Positions 42,497 through 50,879 of a stretch of DNA of 64,000 nucleotides are shown here, in pieces. The notes beneath the pieces were generated by a model. That model was not told where the DNA came from and did no database searches. It worked only from the letters and a program-made list of their open reading frames with translations. The stretch's first letter is position 1. Each line of letters opens with the position of its first letter. Position numbers and translations under genes: made by a program. Source of the DNA: Verrucomicrobium sp. GAS474 (GTDB taxonomy: Bacteria; Verrucomicrobiota; Verrucomicrobiia; Methylacidiphilales; GAS474); NCBI RefSeq assembly GCF_900105685.1, contig NZ_LT629781.1:1364001-1428000 (forward strand). The letters run 5' to 3'.

Positions 42497-43348
42497 TCAG
42501 CGTTTTTCGGAATGGGTGTCCTGCCACCGGAGGAGGCGGGTGGAGGCGCGGGCGAGGAGGGCGTCGGTCCCCTTGCCGCAGGCGGCGAAGAGGAGGAAGC
42601 TGGCGAGGAGGGTGGCCGGGCGGCCCGTCGTCTCCCCGTCGATGAGGAGGAAGCCGAGGCCCCGGCTGGCTCCCATGATCTCGGCGGCGACGACGAACAT
42701 CCACGCGAGGGCGAGGCCCTGCCGCAGGCCGACGAGGTAGGCGGGAAGCGCCGCCGGGACGTGGACGGACCGGAGAAGGGCGAGGCCGGAGAAGCCGTGG
42801 GTGCGCCCGGCCTCGACGAGCTTCCGGTCGACGGCGCGGACCCCTTCCATGAGATTCAGGTAGATGGGGAAGAAGGCGCCGAGGGCGATGAGGGCGAGCT
42901 TGCCGGTCTCGGCGATGCCGAACCAGAGGAGGAAGAGGGGGACCCACGCCATCGAGGGGACGTTGCGGACGGCCTGGAGCGTCGGGTCGAGGAAGGCGCG
43001 GAGGGAGCGGGAGAAGCCGGCGAGGGAGCCGAGGAGCGTGGCGGCGGCCGCGCCGAGGGCGAAGCCCGAGAGGACGCGGGAGAAGGTGGCGGCGAGGTGG
43101 TCCCGCAATTCCCCGGAGGCGGCGAGGCGGGCGCCTTCGGCCCAGACGGCTTCGGGCGAGGGGAAGAGGCTGGGATCGAGGAGGCGGCTCCGGGCGGCGG
43201 CTTCCCAGCCGAGGAGGAGGAGGGCGGGGACGACGAGTCCGCGCCATCGTTCCTCGCGCGGGGGGCGGACGACCCGGGCGCGCTCCTCCCCCCGCTTCCC
43301 CGGCGGGGAAGCCGGGAAGGGACGGAGGGAGGGCGCGACCGCGGTCAT
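42497..43348 (-). CDS. Sulfonate ABC transporter permease (first copy)
   Basis: The 283-residue permease has a soluble Pro/Arg-rich N-terminus (about 45 residues), then about six membrane segments. It carries VRNVPSMAWVPLFLLWFGIAE and the EAA-type loop VEAGRTHGFSGLALLRSVHV. The second half reads QGLALAWMFVVAAEIMGAS, as in SsuC. It follows one substrate-binding protein gene by 18 nt and is paralogous to the 40843-41730 permease. The two binding proteins and two permeases suggest a duplicated importer with a shared ATPase. Confidence 0.88.
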   Translation of the reverse strand: MTAVAPSLRPFPASPPGKRGEERARVVRPPREERWRGLVVPALLLLGWEAAARSRLLDPSLFPSPEAVWAEGARLAASGELRDHLAATFSRVLSGFALGAAAATLLGSLAGFSRSLRAFLDPTLQAVRNVPSMAWVPLFLLWFGIAETGKLALIALGAFFPIYLNLMEGVRAVDRKLVEAGRTHGFSGLALLRSVHVPAALPAYLVGLRQGLALAWMFVVAAEIMGASRGLGFLLIDGETTGRPATLLASFLLFAACGKGTDALLARASTRLLRWQDTHSEKR

Positions 43349-43366
43349 GGGAGGAGGCGGCGACTT

Positions 43367-44368
43367 TTAGTTGGCGGCGACCTTCGGCAGGAAGGCGGGA
43401 TCGACGAGGTCGGCGACGGTCTTCTCGACGTCGGTCTCGGCGGGGATGACACCGCTCTGCTTCAGGACGGAGGCCGAGGCCTTGATCGTCTCGATCTGGG
43501 GCTGGCCGATCGTCCCGTTGGAGAAGTCGATCCGGCTCCAGACCTTGGCGGCGACCTCGGGGGCGAGCTTCGCCTCCTCGGCGAGGATCTGCCGGGCCTC
43601 GTCGGGATGGGCGACGACCCAGAGGCGGGTCTTGTCGTAGACGGCGAGGACCCGCTTCACCGCGGCGGGATGCTCCCTGGCGAATTCCTCGCGGACGTTG
43701 AGGAAGCCATAGCTGTTGAAGTCGGGGTTCCGGTAGAAGAGCGGGTAGCCCTTCTCGACCTCGACCTGACCGATGAAGGGATCGAGGCCCGACCAGGCGT
43801 CGACGTCGCCCTTGATGAGGGCGTTCTTCCCGTCGCTGTGCTGGAGCGGCACCTCGACGATGTCCTTCTCCGTGAGGCCCGCCGTGGCGAGGGCGCGGAG
43901 GAGGAAGATGTGGGGATCGGTTCCCTTCGTGACGGCGACTTTTTTCCCCTTGAGATCGGCGACGGTCCTGATGCCGGTTTCGGGCCGGGTGACGAGGGCG
44001 GTCCACTCGGGCTTCGAGTAGACGTAGACGGCGCGGATCGGATTCCCGTTGGCCCGGCCGAGGAAGGCGGCGGCCCCGGCGGTCGAGCCGAAGTCGAGGC
44101 TCTTCGCCCGGAGGAACTCGAGGGCCTTGTTGCTGCCGAGGCTCTGGTTCCAGGAGACCTTCGTCCCGTCGGCGGCGAATTCCTTCTCGATCCAGCCGTT
44201 CCGTTTCAGGACGAGGCTGACGGGGTTGTAATAGGCGAAGTCGAGGTTGAGGGTTTCGAGCTTTGTTTCGGTCGAAGCGGGCGCGGCCTTCGCGTGGGAG
44301 GAGAAGGCGAGCGAGCCGACGAGGGCGAGGGCGACCGTGCGGAGGGTGGAGAGGGTGATGCGTTTCAT
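43367..44368 (-). CDS. Aliphatic sulfonate-binding protein (SsuA-like)
   Basis: The 333-residue periplasmic binding protein has a signal peptide (residues 1-28, ending SSHAKAA) and the SsuA pattern. This includes WNQSLGSNKALEFLRAKSLD, FGSTAGAAAFLGRANGNPIRA, KGKKVAVTKGTDPHIFLLRA and DVDAWSGLDPFIGQVE. It would capture sulfonates for the neighbouring permeases. It is the second of two binding-protein genes. They share KGKKVAVTKG and are clear paralogues, presumably with different substrate preferences. Confidence 0.88.
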   Translation of the reverse strand: MKRITLSTLRTVALALVGSLAFSSHAKAAPASTETKLETLNLDFAYYNPVSLVLKRNGWIEKEFAADGTKVSWNQSLGSNKALEFLRAKSLDFGSTAGAAAFLGRANGNPIRAVYVYSKPEWTALVTRPETGIRTVADLKGKKVAVTKGTDPHIFLLRALATAGLTEKDIVEVPLQHSDGKNALIKGDVDAWSGLDPFIGQVEVEKGYPLFYRNPDFNSYGFLNVREEFAREHPAAVKRVLAVYDKTRLWVVAHPDEARQILAEEAKLAPEVAAKVWSRIDFSNGTIGQPQIETIKASASVLKQSGVIPAETDVEKTVADLVDPAFLPKVAAN

Positions 44369-44396
44369 GAGGATAAGGCGGGTGGGTGGGTCCGGA

Positions 44397-45362
44397 TTAC
44401 TTCGCCGCCGTCGTCGCGGTCTTGCCGAGGAAGGCGTCCTTCACCGCGATCGGCTTCGAGATCAGCCCGATGGAGAGGAAGGTGTCGGCGAGGCTCTGCT
44501 GGTAGGCGAGGACGGTGTCGTCGGGATCCTGGAGGCCCCGGGCCTGCTTCTTCGCGACGACCTCGAGGGTGTCGGCATCGACCTTCAACTCGGGGGCGAG
44601 GAGCTCGGCGACGGCGCGGGGGTTCTGGAGGGCCCACGCGTCGGCCTTGTTCGTCTCCTCCTTGAGGATCGCGAGGATCTTCGGCGAGGTCTCGGCGAAG
44701 TCGCGGCGGGCGAGGAAGTATTCGTAGTTCGCGATCGTCTTCTCGCCGTTGAGGAGCTCGCGGGCGTCGTGGGAGCGGGTGGCGACGGTCTGGTAGGGCT
44801 CCCAGACGGAGTAGGCGTCGACCGCGCCGCTGCCGAGGGCGGCGAGGCCGTCGCCGGGGATGAGGTAGACGGGGGTGATGTCCGAGTACTTCAGGCCGGC
44901 TCCCTCGAGCGCCTTCGCGAGGAAGTAGTTCGCGTTCGAGCCCTTCGTGACGGCGACCTTCTTCCCCTTGAGATCGGCGACGGTCCTGATGGGGGAGTTC
45001 TTCGGGACGAGGATCGCCTCGCTGGTCGAGTTCTTCGGCTCGTAGGCGACGTAGACGAGAGGGACGCCGGCCGCCTGGGCGAAGACGGGCGGGGCCTCGC
45101 CGGTCTCGCCGAGCTGGACGCTGTTCGCGTTGAGGGCCTCGAGGATCGGGACCCCGGCGGGGAACTGGACCCACTCGACCTTCACGCCGAGGGCGGCGAG
45201 GCGCTTCTCGAAGTCGCCCCGGGCCTTGAGGATCGGGAAGGTGCCGTATTTCTGGAAGCCGATCTTGAGCGAGGAGGGGAGCGTTTCGGCGTGGACGGAG
45301 GAGGCGCCGACGGCGAGGAGGAGCGCGGCGGCGAAGTGCTTGAAGAGGCGGGTGCGGATCAT
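44397..45362 (-). CDS. Aliphatic sulfonate-binding protein (SsuA-like, second paralogue)
   Basis: The 321-residue protein has a signal peptide (FKHFAAALLLAVGASSVHA, cleavage near 25) and then IGFQKYGTFPILKARGDFEK, as in SsuA. It also has GETGEAPPVFAQAAGVPLVY, LKGKKVAVTKGSNANYFLAK and GAVDAYSVWEPYQ. It is closer to classical SsuA than the downstream paralogue. It stands first in the transporter part of the operon, after a 91-bp gap (45363-45453) that may carry its own promoter. Confidence 0.9.
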   Translation of the reverse strand: MIRTRLFKHFAAALLLAVGASSVHAETLPSSLKIGFQKYGTFPILKARGDFEKRLAALGVKVEWVQFPAGVPILEALNANSVQLGETGEAPPVFAQAAGVPLVYVAYEPKNSTSEAILVPKNSPIRTVADLKGKKVAVTKGSNANYFLAKALEGAGLKYSDITPVYLIPGDGLAALGSGAVDAYSVWEPYQTVATRSHDARELLNGEKTIANYEYFLARRDFAETSPKILAILKEETNKADAWALQNPRAVAELLAPELKVDADTLEVVAKKQARGLQDPDDTVLAYQQSLADTFLSIGLISKPIAVKDAFLGKTATTAAK

Positions 45363-45453
45363 TTTTTTGGGGTTGGTTTGGATCTATATCTCTAGGCGTT
45401 TAGTAGACCAGATCGGGACGAGGAAGGAGTGGGTGGTGGTGGTTCGGAAAACA
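45363..45453 (-). promoter_or_regulatory. 91-bp gap inside the sulfonate operon, possible internal promoter
   Basis: This is the only sizeable gap within the operon, between the HEAT-repeat gene and the first ssuA paralogue. It contains CTATATCTCTAG near 45384-45395 and a TTTAGTAGACC stretch, which is AT-rich for this region. Half-site-like CTATA also occurs in the main upstream operator. An internal promoter or a shared regulatory site is possible but not proven. Confidence 0.3.
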
Positions 45454-46401
45454 TTAGGAGGCGAGCTTCGCCAGGGCGGCGCGGGCCGCCTTCTGGACGC
45501 CGGTATCGATGTCGGCCTGGGCGTCCTCGAGCGCGGCGGCGGTGGCCGGGCTGCCGTTGCCGATCTCGCCCAGGGCGTGGGCGGCGGCGATGCGGACGTC
45601 GGTGACCGGATGGCGGAGGAAGGGGATGAGCTGCCGGGCGGCGGGGGCCTTCAGCTTCCCGAGCGAGGAGAGGGCTTCCTTGGCGACCTGCCAGAAAGGG
45701 TCGCGGAGGAGTTCGAGGAGCGCGATGGCGCTCTCGGTGGCGGGGAAGCGGCCGAGGGCGATGGCGGCCTCGCGGCGGACCTGCCAATCGGCGTCCTTCA
45801 GCGCCGCGACGAGGTCGGGGACGGCGCTCGGCGCGGAGAAGAAGGCGACGGCCCCGACGGCGATCCGCCGGACCTCGGCGTCGGCGTCGGCCAGCGCCTG
45901 GCGGAGCGCGGGGAGGACGGCGGCGTCCCGCGAGTGGGTGAGGGTGATGACGGCTTCGCGGCGGACGTCGGGTGCGGCGTCCCCGACGAGGTGGGCGATG
46001 GCCTGGAGCGCGGCTCCCTTCCCGGCGAGGGGGAAGTGGCGGAGGGCGACGAGGACGCCGGCCCGCGCCGGGGCGGCCCGGTGGCCGAGGCCGGAGAGGA
46101 GGGGGAGGAAGGCGTCGGCGGAGCGGAATTCCCGCAGCGCGCCGCCCGCCGCGAGGGCGACTTCCTCGTCGGCGTCGCCCGCGGCCTCGATCAGGCCGGG
46201 GATCGCGGCGGCGTCGCCGAGTTCCTCGAGCGCCCCGGCGGCGAGCTTCCGGATCGTGACGTCGGCGTCGCGGAGGAGGGGGACAAGGTCGGCGGCGACG
46301 ACGTCGTCGAGCTCGTCCTCGATCCCGGCGAGGGCGAGGCGGCGCGTGGCGGTGTCGGGGCTGCGGAGGCGGTCGGAAATGGGGAGGGTGGAGAGGCTCA
46401 C
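45454..46401 (-). CDS. HEAT-repeat (PBS-lyase-like) protein
   Basis: The 315-residue protein is a solenoid of about nine HEAT-type repeats with 31-residue spacing. Examples are VTIRKLAAGALEELGDAAAI, LVGDAAPDVRREAVITLTHS, LADADAEVRRIAVGAVAFFS and VTDVRIAAAHALGEIGN. Such proteins act as scaffolds or, in the CpcE/F branch, as chaperone-lyases. It starts with GTG and follows the ferredoxin gene by 3 nt. Position suggests an assembly or docking factor for the flavoprotein/ferredoxin pair, not a sulfonate enzyme. Confidence 0.85.
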   Translation of the reverse strand: MSLSTLPISDRLRSPDTATRRLALAGIEDELDDVVAADLVPLLRDADVTIRKLAAGALEELGDAAAIPGLIEAAGDADEEVALAAGGALREFRSADAFLPLLSGLGHRAAPARAGVLVALRHFPLAGKGAALQAIAHLVGDAAPDVRREAVITLTHSRDAAVLPALRQALADADAEVRRIAVGAVAFFSAPSAVPDLVAALKDADWQVRREAAIALGRFPATESAIALLELLRDPFWQVAKEALSSLGKLKAPAARQLIPFLRHPVTDVRIAAAHALGEIGNGSPATAAALEDAQADIDTGVQKAARAALAKLAS

Positions 46402-46404
46402 GGC

Positions 46405-46734
46405 TCAGCGGATCAGGTAGGGGATCTTGACGGTGATGGCGTTCGTCGGGCAGTCGGCCTCGCAGGCGAGGCAGTACCAGCATTCGTCGAACTTCATGTG
46501 GGACTTGCCCTTCTGGAGGTCGATGGCGAGGCAGTCGACGGGGCACGACTCGACGCAGATATGGCAGCCGGTGATGCACTTCGCCTCGTCGACGACGACG
46601 GGGACGTCGAACTCCCGGGTCGTCTGCCGGTTCGGCGTCTCGCGGGCGACGAAGGCGGCCTCGCGCTCGGAGGCGAACTTCAGTTTCCCGGCGACCTTCT
46701 GGGGCGGCGTCTTTTCGGTGGGGGGCGTGCTCAT
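46405..46734 (-). CDS. Two-cluster 4Fe-4S ferredoxin-type protein (AprB-like)
   Basis: The 109-residue protein ends with two [4Fe-4S] motifs: C53-x3-C57-x2-C60-x3-C64 in KCITGCHICVESCP and C85-x2-C88-x2-C91-x3-C95 in CWYCLACEADCP. The first 45 residues are a charged, Pro/Lys-rich arm. The gene overlaps the flavoprotein gene by 4 nt, and AprA-type flavoproteins work with AprB ferredoxins, so a two-subunit oxidoreductase is likely. AprB proper is longer (about 150 residues), so this is a reduced form or a related ferredoxin. Confidence 0.85.
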   Translation of the reverse strand: MSTPPTEKTPPQKVAGKLKFASEREAAFVARETPNRQTTREFDVPVVVDEAKCITGCHICVESCPVDCLAIDLQKGKSHMKFDECWYCLACEADCPTNAITVKIPYLIR

Positions 46735-48506
46735 GCGAGGGCGGGTTCGGGCGCGGCGGCGGAGGGTTCCTGGCCGAGGGGGACGGTCTCCCGGATGCGG
46801 AGGTTGCGGTAGAATTCCTGTTCGGCCTCCTCGATGGGGACGACGTAGGGCTCGACGGGGCGCTTGAAGAGGCTCATCGCGCCGTCCTGGCCCTTCTTCA
46901 CGTTGACGTGGACGAACCAGTTCGCGTCGTCGCGCTCGGGGAAGTCCTGCCGGTAATGGTAGAGGCCCCAGCGGCTTTCGGTCCGGTAGAGGGAGGCGCG
47001 GGCGGCCATCTCGGCGCAGTCGCGGATGAAGGAGCATTCCTGCGCCCGCATGAGGTCGTGCGGGTGGGCCGCGCCGATCTGCTCGAGGTCCTCGCGGGCC
47101 TGCTCGAAGTAGGCGAGGCCCTGCTCGATCCGGTAGGAGGCCTTCGGCGGCTGGAGGTAATCGTTCACCCGGCGGCGGAGCTTGTATTCGACGAGGTGGG
47201 GCTGGATGCCGTCGGGGCGGGAGAGCGGGGCGAGGACGCGGGTCCGCTCGGCCTCGATCTGCGCGGCGAGGGCGGTGTCGGCGGGGGCGTGGCCCTTGTC
47301 CGCGACATAGGCGACGGCGCTCCCGGCGCTGATCTTGCCGAACGTGAACGCGCCGAGCATGTAGCCGTGCGGGACGGAGGCCATGTCCCCGGCGGCGTAG
47401 AGGCCGGGGACCGTCGTCTCGCCGAACTCGTTCACCCAGACGCCCGAGGCGCTGTGGCCGCTGCAGAGGCCGATCTCCGAGACGGCCATCTCGACCGGCT
47501 TCTCCCCGTAGTGGACGCCCCGCCCCGCGTGGAAGCGGCCCCGGCTGGGGCGCTCCGTGGCGTGGAGAATCTGCTCGATCTCGGTCACCGTCTCCGGCGC
47601 GAGGTGGTTCATCTTCAGGAAGACCGGCCCGTTGGGCCCGTTCAGTTCCTTGTAGAATTCGAGCATCATCTGGCCGCTCCAATAGTCGGAGAGCATGAAG
47701 CGGTGGCCCTTCGCGTTGACCGTGTGGCCGCCGTAGGGGCCGCTGACGTAGGCGCAGGCCGGGCCGTTGTAATCCTTGATGAGGGGGTTGATCTGGAAGC
47801 ACTCGATGTTCGTGAGCTCGGCCCCCGCGTGGTAGGCCATCGCGTAGCCGTCCCCGGCGTTGCTCGGGTTCTCGTAGGTCCCCATGAGGTAGCCCGAGGC
47901 GGGGAGGCCGAGGCGGCCGCACGAGCCGCAGCAGAGGATCACCGCCTTCGCCCGGATGACGACGAACCCGCCCGTCCGCACGTTGAAGCCGAGGGCGCCG
48001 ACGGCGCGGCCCTCGTGGACGAGGACGCGGGTCGCCATGATCCGGTTCTCGGTCTTCACCCCGGTGCGGCGGAGGACGCGGGTGAGGATCTTCTTGATGT
48101 CGTACCCCTCGGGCATCGGGAGGACGTAGCTCCCCTTCGGGTGGACCTTCTTCACGTCGTAATCGCCCGCCGCCGTCTTCTGGAACTTCACGCCCCAGGC
48201 CTCCAGCTCCTGGATCATCCCGAAGCTCTGCTGCGCGTAGGCGAGGATCGCCCGCTGGGGGACGATCCCGTCGTTGGCGAGGGTGATCTCGCGGACATAT
48301 TGCTCCGGCGTCGCGTGGCCGGGGATGACGGCGTTGTTCACCCCGTCCATGCCGAAGGCGATCGCGCCGCTCCGCTTCACGTTCGCCTTCTCGAGCAGCA
48401 GAACGGAACCCTCCGGCAGGGCTTCCTTCGCCTTGATCGCGGCGACGCACCCGGCGGTGCCGCCGCCGATGACGAGGACATCGACCTGGAGTTCTAAATC
48501 GGACAT
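46731..48506 (-). CDS. AprA/FrdA-like FAD-dependent oxidoreductase subunit
   Basis: The 591-residue flavoprotein has the FAD motif VLVIGGGTAGCVAAIKAK and then LLLEKANVKRSGAIAFGMDG. Further on are a Cys-rich VILCCGSCGRLGLPASGYL, FQINPLIKDYNGPACAYV, a GLYAAGDMASVPHG dinucleotide turn, and a helical C-terminal domain with IRDCAEMAARASLYRTESRWG. It belongs to the succinate dehydrogenase/fumarate reductase/AprA superfamily and most resembles adenylylsulfate reductase alpha in length and in its ferredoxin partner. It heads the sulfonate operon. The actual reaction (sulfite, APS or another sulfur compound) cannot be assigned from sequence. Confidence 0.8.
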   Translation of the reverse strand: MSDLELQVDVLVIGGGTAGCVAAIKAKEALPEGSVLLLEKANVKRSGAIAFGMDGVNNAVIPGHATPEQYVREITLANDGIVPQRAILAYAQQSFGMIQELEAWGVKFQKTAAGDYDVKKVHPKGSYVLPMPEGYDIKKILTRVLRRTGVKTENRIMATRVLVHEGRAVGALGFNVRTGGFVVIRAKAVILCCGSCGRLGLPASGYLMGTYENPSNAGDGYAMAYHAGAELTNIECFQINPLIKDYNGPACAYVSGPYGGHTVNAKGHRFMLSDYWSGQMMLEFYKELNGPNGPVFLKMNHLAPETVTEIEQILHATERPSRGRFHAGRGVHYGEKPVEMAVSEIGLCSGHSASGVWVNEFGETTVPGLYAAGDMASVPHGYMLGAFTFGKISAGSAVAYVADKGHAPADTALAAQIEAERTRVLAPLSRPDGIQPHLVEYKLRRRVNDYLQPPKASYRIEQGLAYFEQAREDLEQIGAAHPHDLMRAQECSFIRDCAEMAARASLYRTESRWGLYHYRQDFPERDDANWFVHVNVKKGQDGAMSLFKRPVEPYVVPIEEAEQEFYRNLRIRETVPLGQEPSAAAPEPALA

Positions 48507-48547
48507 TCCATAATGGAATACTATAACTATAGATTTTGTCTATAGTT
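48505..48547. promoter_or_regulatory. Operator-like region upstream of the sulfonate operon
   Basis: Two inverted repeats lie in an AT-rich stretch. One, ATTCCAT-A-ATGGAAT at 48505-48519, includes the first bases of the flavoprotein start codon. The other is AACTATAG-N7-CTATAGTT at 48525-48547. A TATAAT-like -10 on the minus strand lies at 48578-48583. These would let a dimeric regulator block both initiation and translation. No regulator gene is adjacent. Confidence 0.45.
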
Positions 48548-48600
48548 TTTGATTTGGCTTGCTGTTCTCTCTTGTAAATTATACATAAGAATAATCTCCT

Positions 48601-48834
48601 ATGACTCTCTTGATTCAAGAAAACGGTTCCATCCCTCTTCTCGCCATGGAGGGGAGGACGGGCACGGTCTCGCTCTGGCCGGGGGCGGTCGCCGCCTTGA
48701 AAGCCCGCGATACGGAGGAGCAACAGGAGTGGCTCCTCCGCCACGCCGAGCAGTTTTCCAAACGGGACGCCGATCGCCTCCGGAACTGGTTCGGCGCGGT
48801 TCCCGGTCCCGGCCCTGCCCGGCCCCTCCATTAA
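48601..48834 (+). CDS. Small hypothetical protein
   Basis: This 77-residue protein begins TLLIQENGSIPLLAMEGRTG and continues with a helical, charged segment LKARDTEEQQEWLLRHAEQF. It has no signal peptide or membrane segment, and I do not recognise a family. It is divergent from the sulfonate operon and could share its control region. TTGCTG and TATACA (48560-48586) are possible promoter elements, with 15-nt spacing. No Shine-Dalgarno sequence is evident. Confidence 0.45.
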   Translation: MTLLIQENGSIPLLAMEGRTGTVSLWPGAVAALKARDTEEQQEWLLRHAEQFSKRDADRLRNWFGAVPGPGPARPLH

Positions 48835-48852
48835 GGGAGGAACGCTTTCGCC

Positions 48853-49296
48853 CTATTTCTCGACGGGGCTGAGGCAGGCGAGGTCGTGCTGGAGCCAGTA
48901 GTCTTTCAAGGCCTTGCTGAACTCGGCCAGCTTTTCGGAGGCCGAGGGCTTGATCGAGTAGGAGTTCGCTCCCAGGGAGTAGGCGTGGGTGATGTCGTTG
49001 TCGAGGCCCGAGGAGGTGAAGACGATGACGATCATCTGGGCCAGGTCGGCCTGGCTGCGGATCCATTTGAGGACTTCGAGGCCCTTCACGAAGGGGATCT
49101 TGAGATCGAGGAGGACGAGGCCGGGGAGGGGGTAGACGAGCCGGTTGCCGTAGAGGCCGGAGCCGTTCAGGTAATCCATCGCCTTTTGTCCGTCTTCGGC
49201 GATCTGAAGGGGATTCAAGACGCCGGCCTTTTTCAGGGCGCGCTGCATGAAGAAAATGTCTTCGGGGCTGTCTTCGACGAGGAGGATTGATTTCAT
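48853..49296 (-). CDS. Response regulator, Rcp1-type single receiver
   Basis: The 147-residue receiver has VEDSPEDIFFMQRALKKAG at the N-terminus, phosphoacceptor D64 in LVLLDLKIPFVKGLEVL, Thr in IVFTSSG and Lys in YSIKPSASEK. The long loop before the Asp and the KIPFVKGLEVLKWIR segment are typical of Rcp1-like regulators that partner PAS or phytochrome kinases. It overlaps the PAS kinase gene by 4 nt, so it is that kinase's likely target. There is no output domain. Confidence 0.9.
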   Translation of the reverse strand: MKSILLVEDSPEDIFFMQRALKKAGVLNPLQIAEDGQKAMDYLNGSGLYGNRLVYPLPGLVLLDLKIPFVKGLEVLKWIRSQADLAQMIVIVFTSSGLDNDITHAYSLGANSYSIKPSASEKLAEFSKALKDYWLQHDLACLSPVEK

Positions 49297-50849
49297 GTGC
49301 TGATGCCTTTGGCTCTGGGGAGGTCGATCCAGAAAGTGCTGCCCTCTCCGGGGATCGACTCGACTCCGGCGCGGCCGCCCATGAGTTCGGACGACTTGCG
49401 GACGATGGAGAGGCCGATGCCGGTCCCCTCGTATTCCTTGGCGACGTGGAGGCGCTCGAACATTTTCCAGATCGTTTCCAGATTCTCGGGCTTGATGCCG
49501 ATGCCGTTGTCCCGGATGTGGATGCGGACCAGGGCCTCCCTCTTTTCCGTGAAGATGGTCACCCTCGGCTTGATCCCGGCGGCGATGAATTTCACCGCGT
49601 TTCCCAGGAGGTTCGAGATGATCTGGGTGAGGAGGGAGCCGGAGGCCATGACGGGCATCAGGATCCCCTCGACGGTGACGGAGGCGTGGGGTTCCTTGAA
49701 GAGGGGGTATTGGGCGATGATGTCGTGCGTGAGGGTGTCGACGTCGACCGTGTCGAGGGCGATGCTGGCCCGCGAAAGCTGGGCGTAGGTGAGGACGTCC
49801 TGGATCAGCCGGTCCATCCGGGTGGTGGCCCGGATGATCTGCTGGAGGTATTGTTCCCCGGTCGCGTCGAGTTTCCTGGCGTAGTCCTCGATCAGGATCT
49901 GGCTGTATTGCTGCATGGCCCGGAGGGGCTGGCGCAGGTCGTGGGAGAGGCTGTAGGACAGCAGCTCCAGTTCCTCGACCATCTTCTGGAGCTGGGCCGT
50001 CCGCTGGGCGACCCGTTCCTCGAGGAGCTGGGATTGGGTGGCGTTCATCTTGGCCAGGGCCTGGGTGGTTTCCCGCTGGGCGGTGATGTCGGAGCTGGCC
50101 CCGTACCATTTGACGATGTCGCCGGCCTCGTTCCGGGCGGGAAGGATCCGCGAGAGGAACCAGCGGTAGACGCCGTCGAAGCGGCGCAGCCGGACTTCGC
50201 TCTCCAGGGGGGAGCCGGTCCGGAGGCATTGGGCCCATTGTTCGGCCATGCGGGCGCGGTCTTCGGCGTGGACGAGGTCGCCCCCGCTGAAATCGACGCC
50301 GTGGGCGATGGAGAGGCCGGAGAACTCCGACCACCGCTCGTTGCAGAACTCGCAATGGCCGTCGGTCGAGAAGATGGAGACGAGATCGGGCGAGGCCTGG
50401 GTGAGCGCCTGGAGCTGCTCCTCGCTTTGGCGGGTTTTTTCCTCGGCGGCCCGATGGTGGGTGATGTCGCGCGAGACGGAGAGGAGCTGTTCGACCCGGC
50501 CGTCGGGCTGCCGGACGGGGGTGACGATCACGTCCCACCAGCGGGGCGATCCCTTGGCGGTGGGGCAGAAGCCCTGGAAGCGGACGGGCTGGCCGTCGAG
50601 GGCGGCGGCGAGCGCCTTCTCGACGGAGGGGCGGCCCGCCTCGGGCCAGAGGTCGGACCACCGCTTGCCCTCGTAGGGCTCGAAGTTGTCGATCTCGATG
50701 TTGTCCATTCCCGGCCCGTTCATGGCGAGGAGGTGGCCGTCCCGGTCGAGGAGGTTCACGCAGTCGGGGCTGTTCTCGATGACGGCGCGGGCGTACTCCG
50801 GCTTTTCGAAGACCGAGGAGGGGGCCGGGGTGGGGAGGGATGCTTTCAC
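49293..50849 (-). CDS. Soluble PAS-PAS sensor histidine kinase
   Basis: The 518-residue kinase has two PAS domains (about 18-130 and 150-265) and a coiled linker with RVAQRTAQLQKMVEELELLS. HisKA follows, with SLSHDLRQPLRAMQQYSQIL, then HATPase motifs NLLGNAVKFI, DNGIGI and GTGIGLSIV. There are no membrane segments, so it senses a cytoplasmic signal. The first PAS contains WDVIVTPVRQPDGRVEQLL, in PAS-fold-4 style. The start is GTG at 50849. It is co-translated with the Rcp1-like receiver gene (4-nt overlap) and follows the LuxR-type regulator gene by 30 nt. Confidence 0.9.
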   Translation of the reverse strand: MKASLPTPAPSSVFEKPEYARAVIENSPDCVNLLDRDGHLLAMNGPGMDNIEIDNFEPYEGKRWSDLWPEAGRPSVEKALAAALDGQPVRFQGFCPTAKGSPRWWDVIVTPVRQPDGRVEQLLSVSRDITHHRAAEEKTRQSEEQLQALTQASPDLVSIFSTDGHCEFCNERWSEFSGLSIAHGVDFSGGDLVHAEDRARMAEQWAQCLRTGSPLESEVRLRRFDGVYRWFLSRILPARNEAGDIVKWYGASSDITAQRETTQALAKMNATQSQLLEERVAQRTAQLQKMVEELELLSYSLSHDLRQPLRAMQQYSQILIEDYARKLDATGEQYLQQIIRATTRMDRLIQDVLTYAQLSRASIALDTVDVDTLTHDIIAQYPLFKEPHASVTVEGILMPVMASGSLLTQIISNLLGNAVKFIAAGIKPRVTIFTEKREALVRIHIRDNGIGIKPENLETIWKMFERLHVAKEYEGTGIGLSIVRKSSELMGGRAGVESIPGEGSTFWIDLPRAKGIST

Positions 50850-50879
50850 GAACAGAGGGGGGCGTTCATGGCGGGGAGA

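Noticed and set aside
41285-44665. Long plus-strand open frame across the sulfonate transporter genes
   Set aside because: It is antisense to SsuB, SsuC and SsuA-like genes with clear motifs, and it is low complexity.
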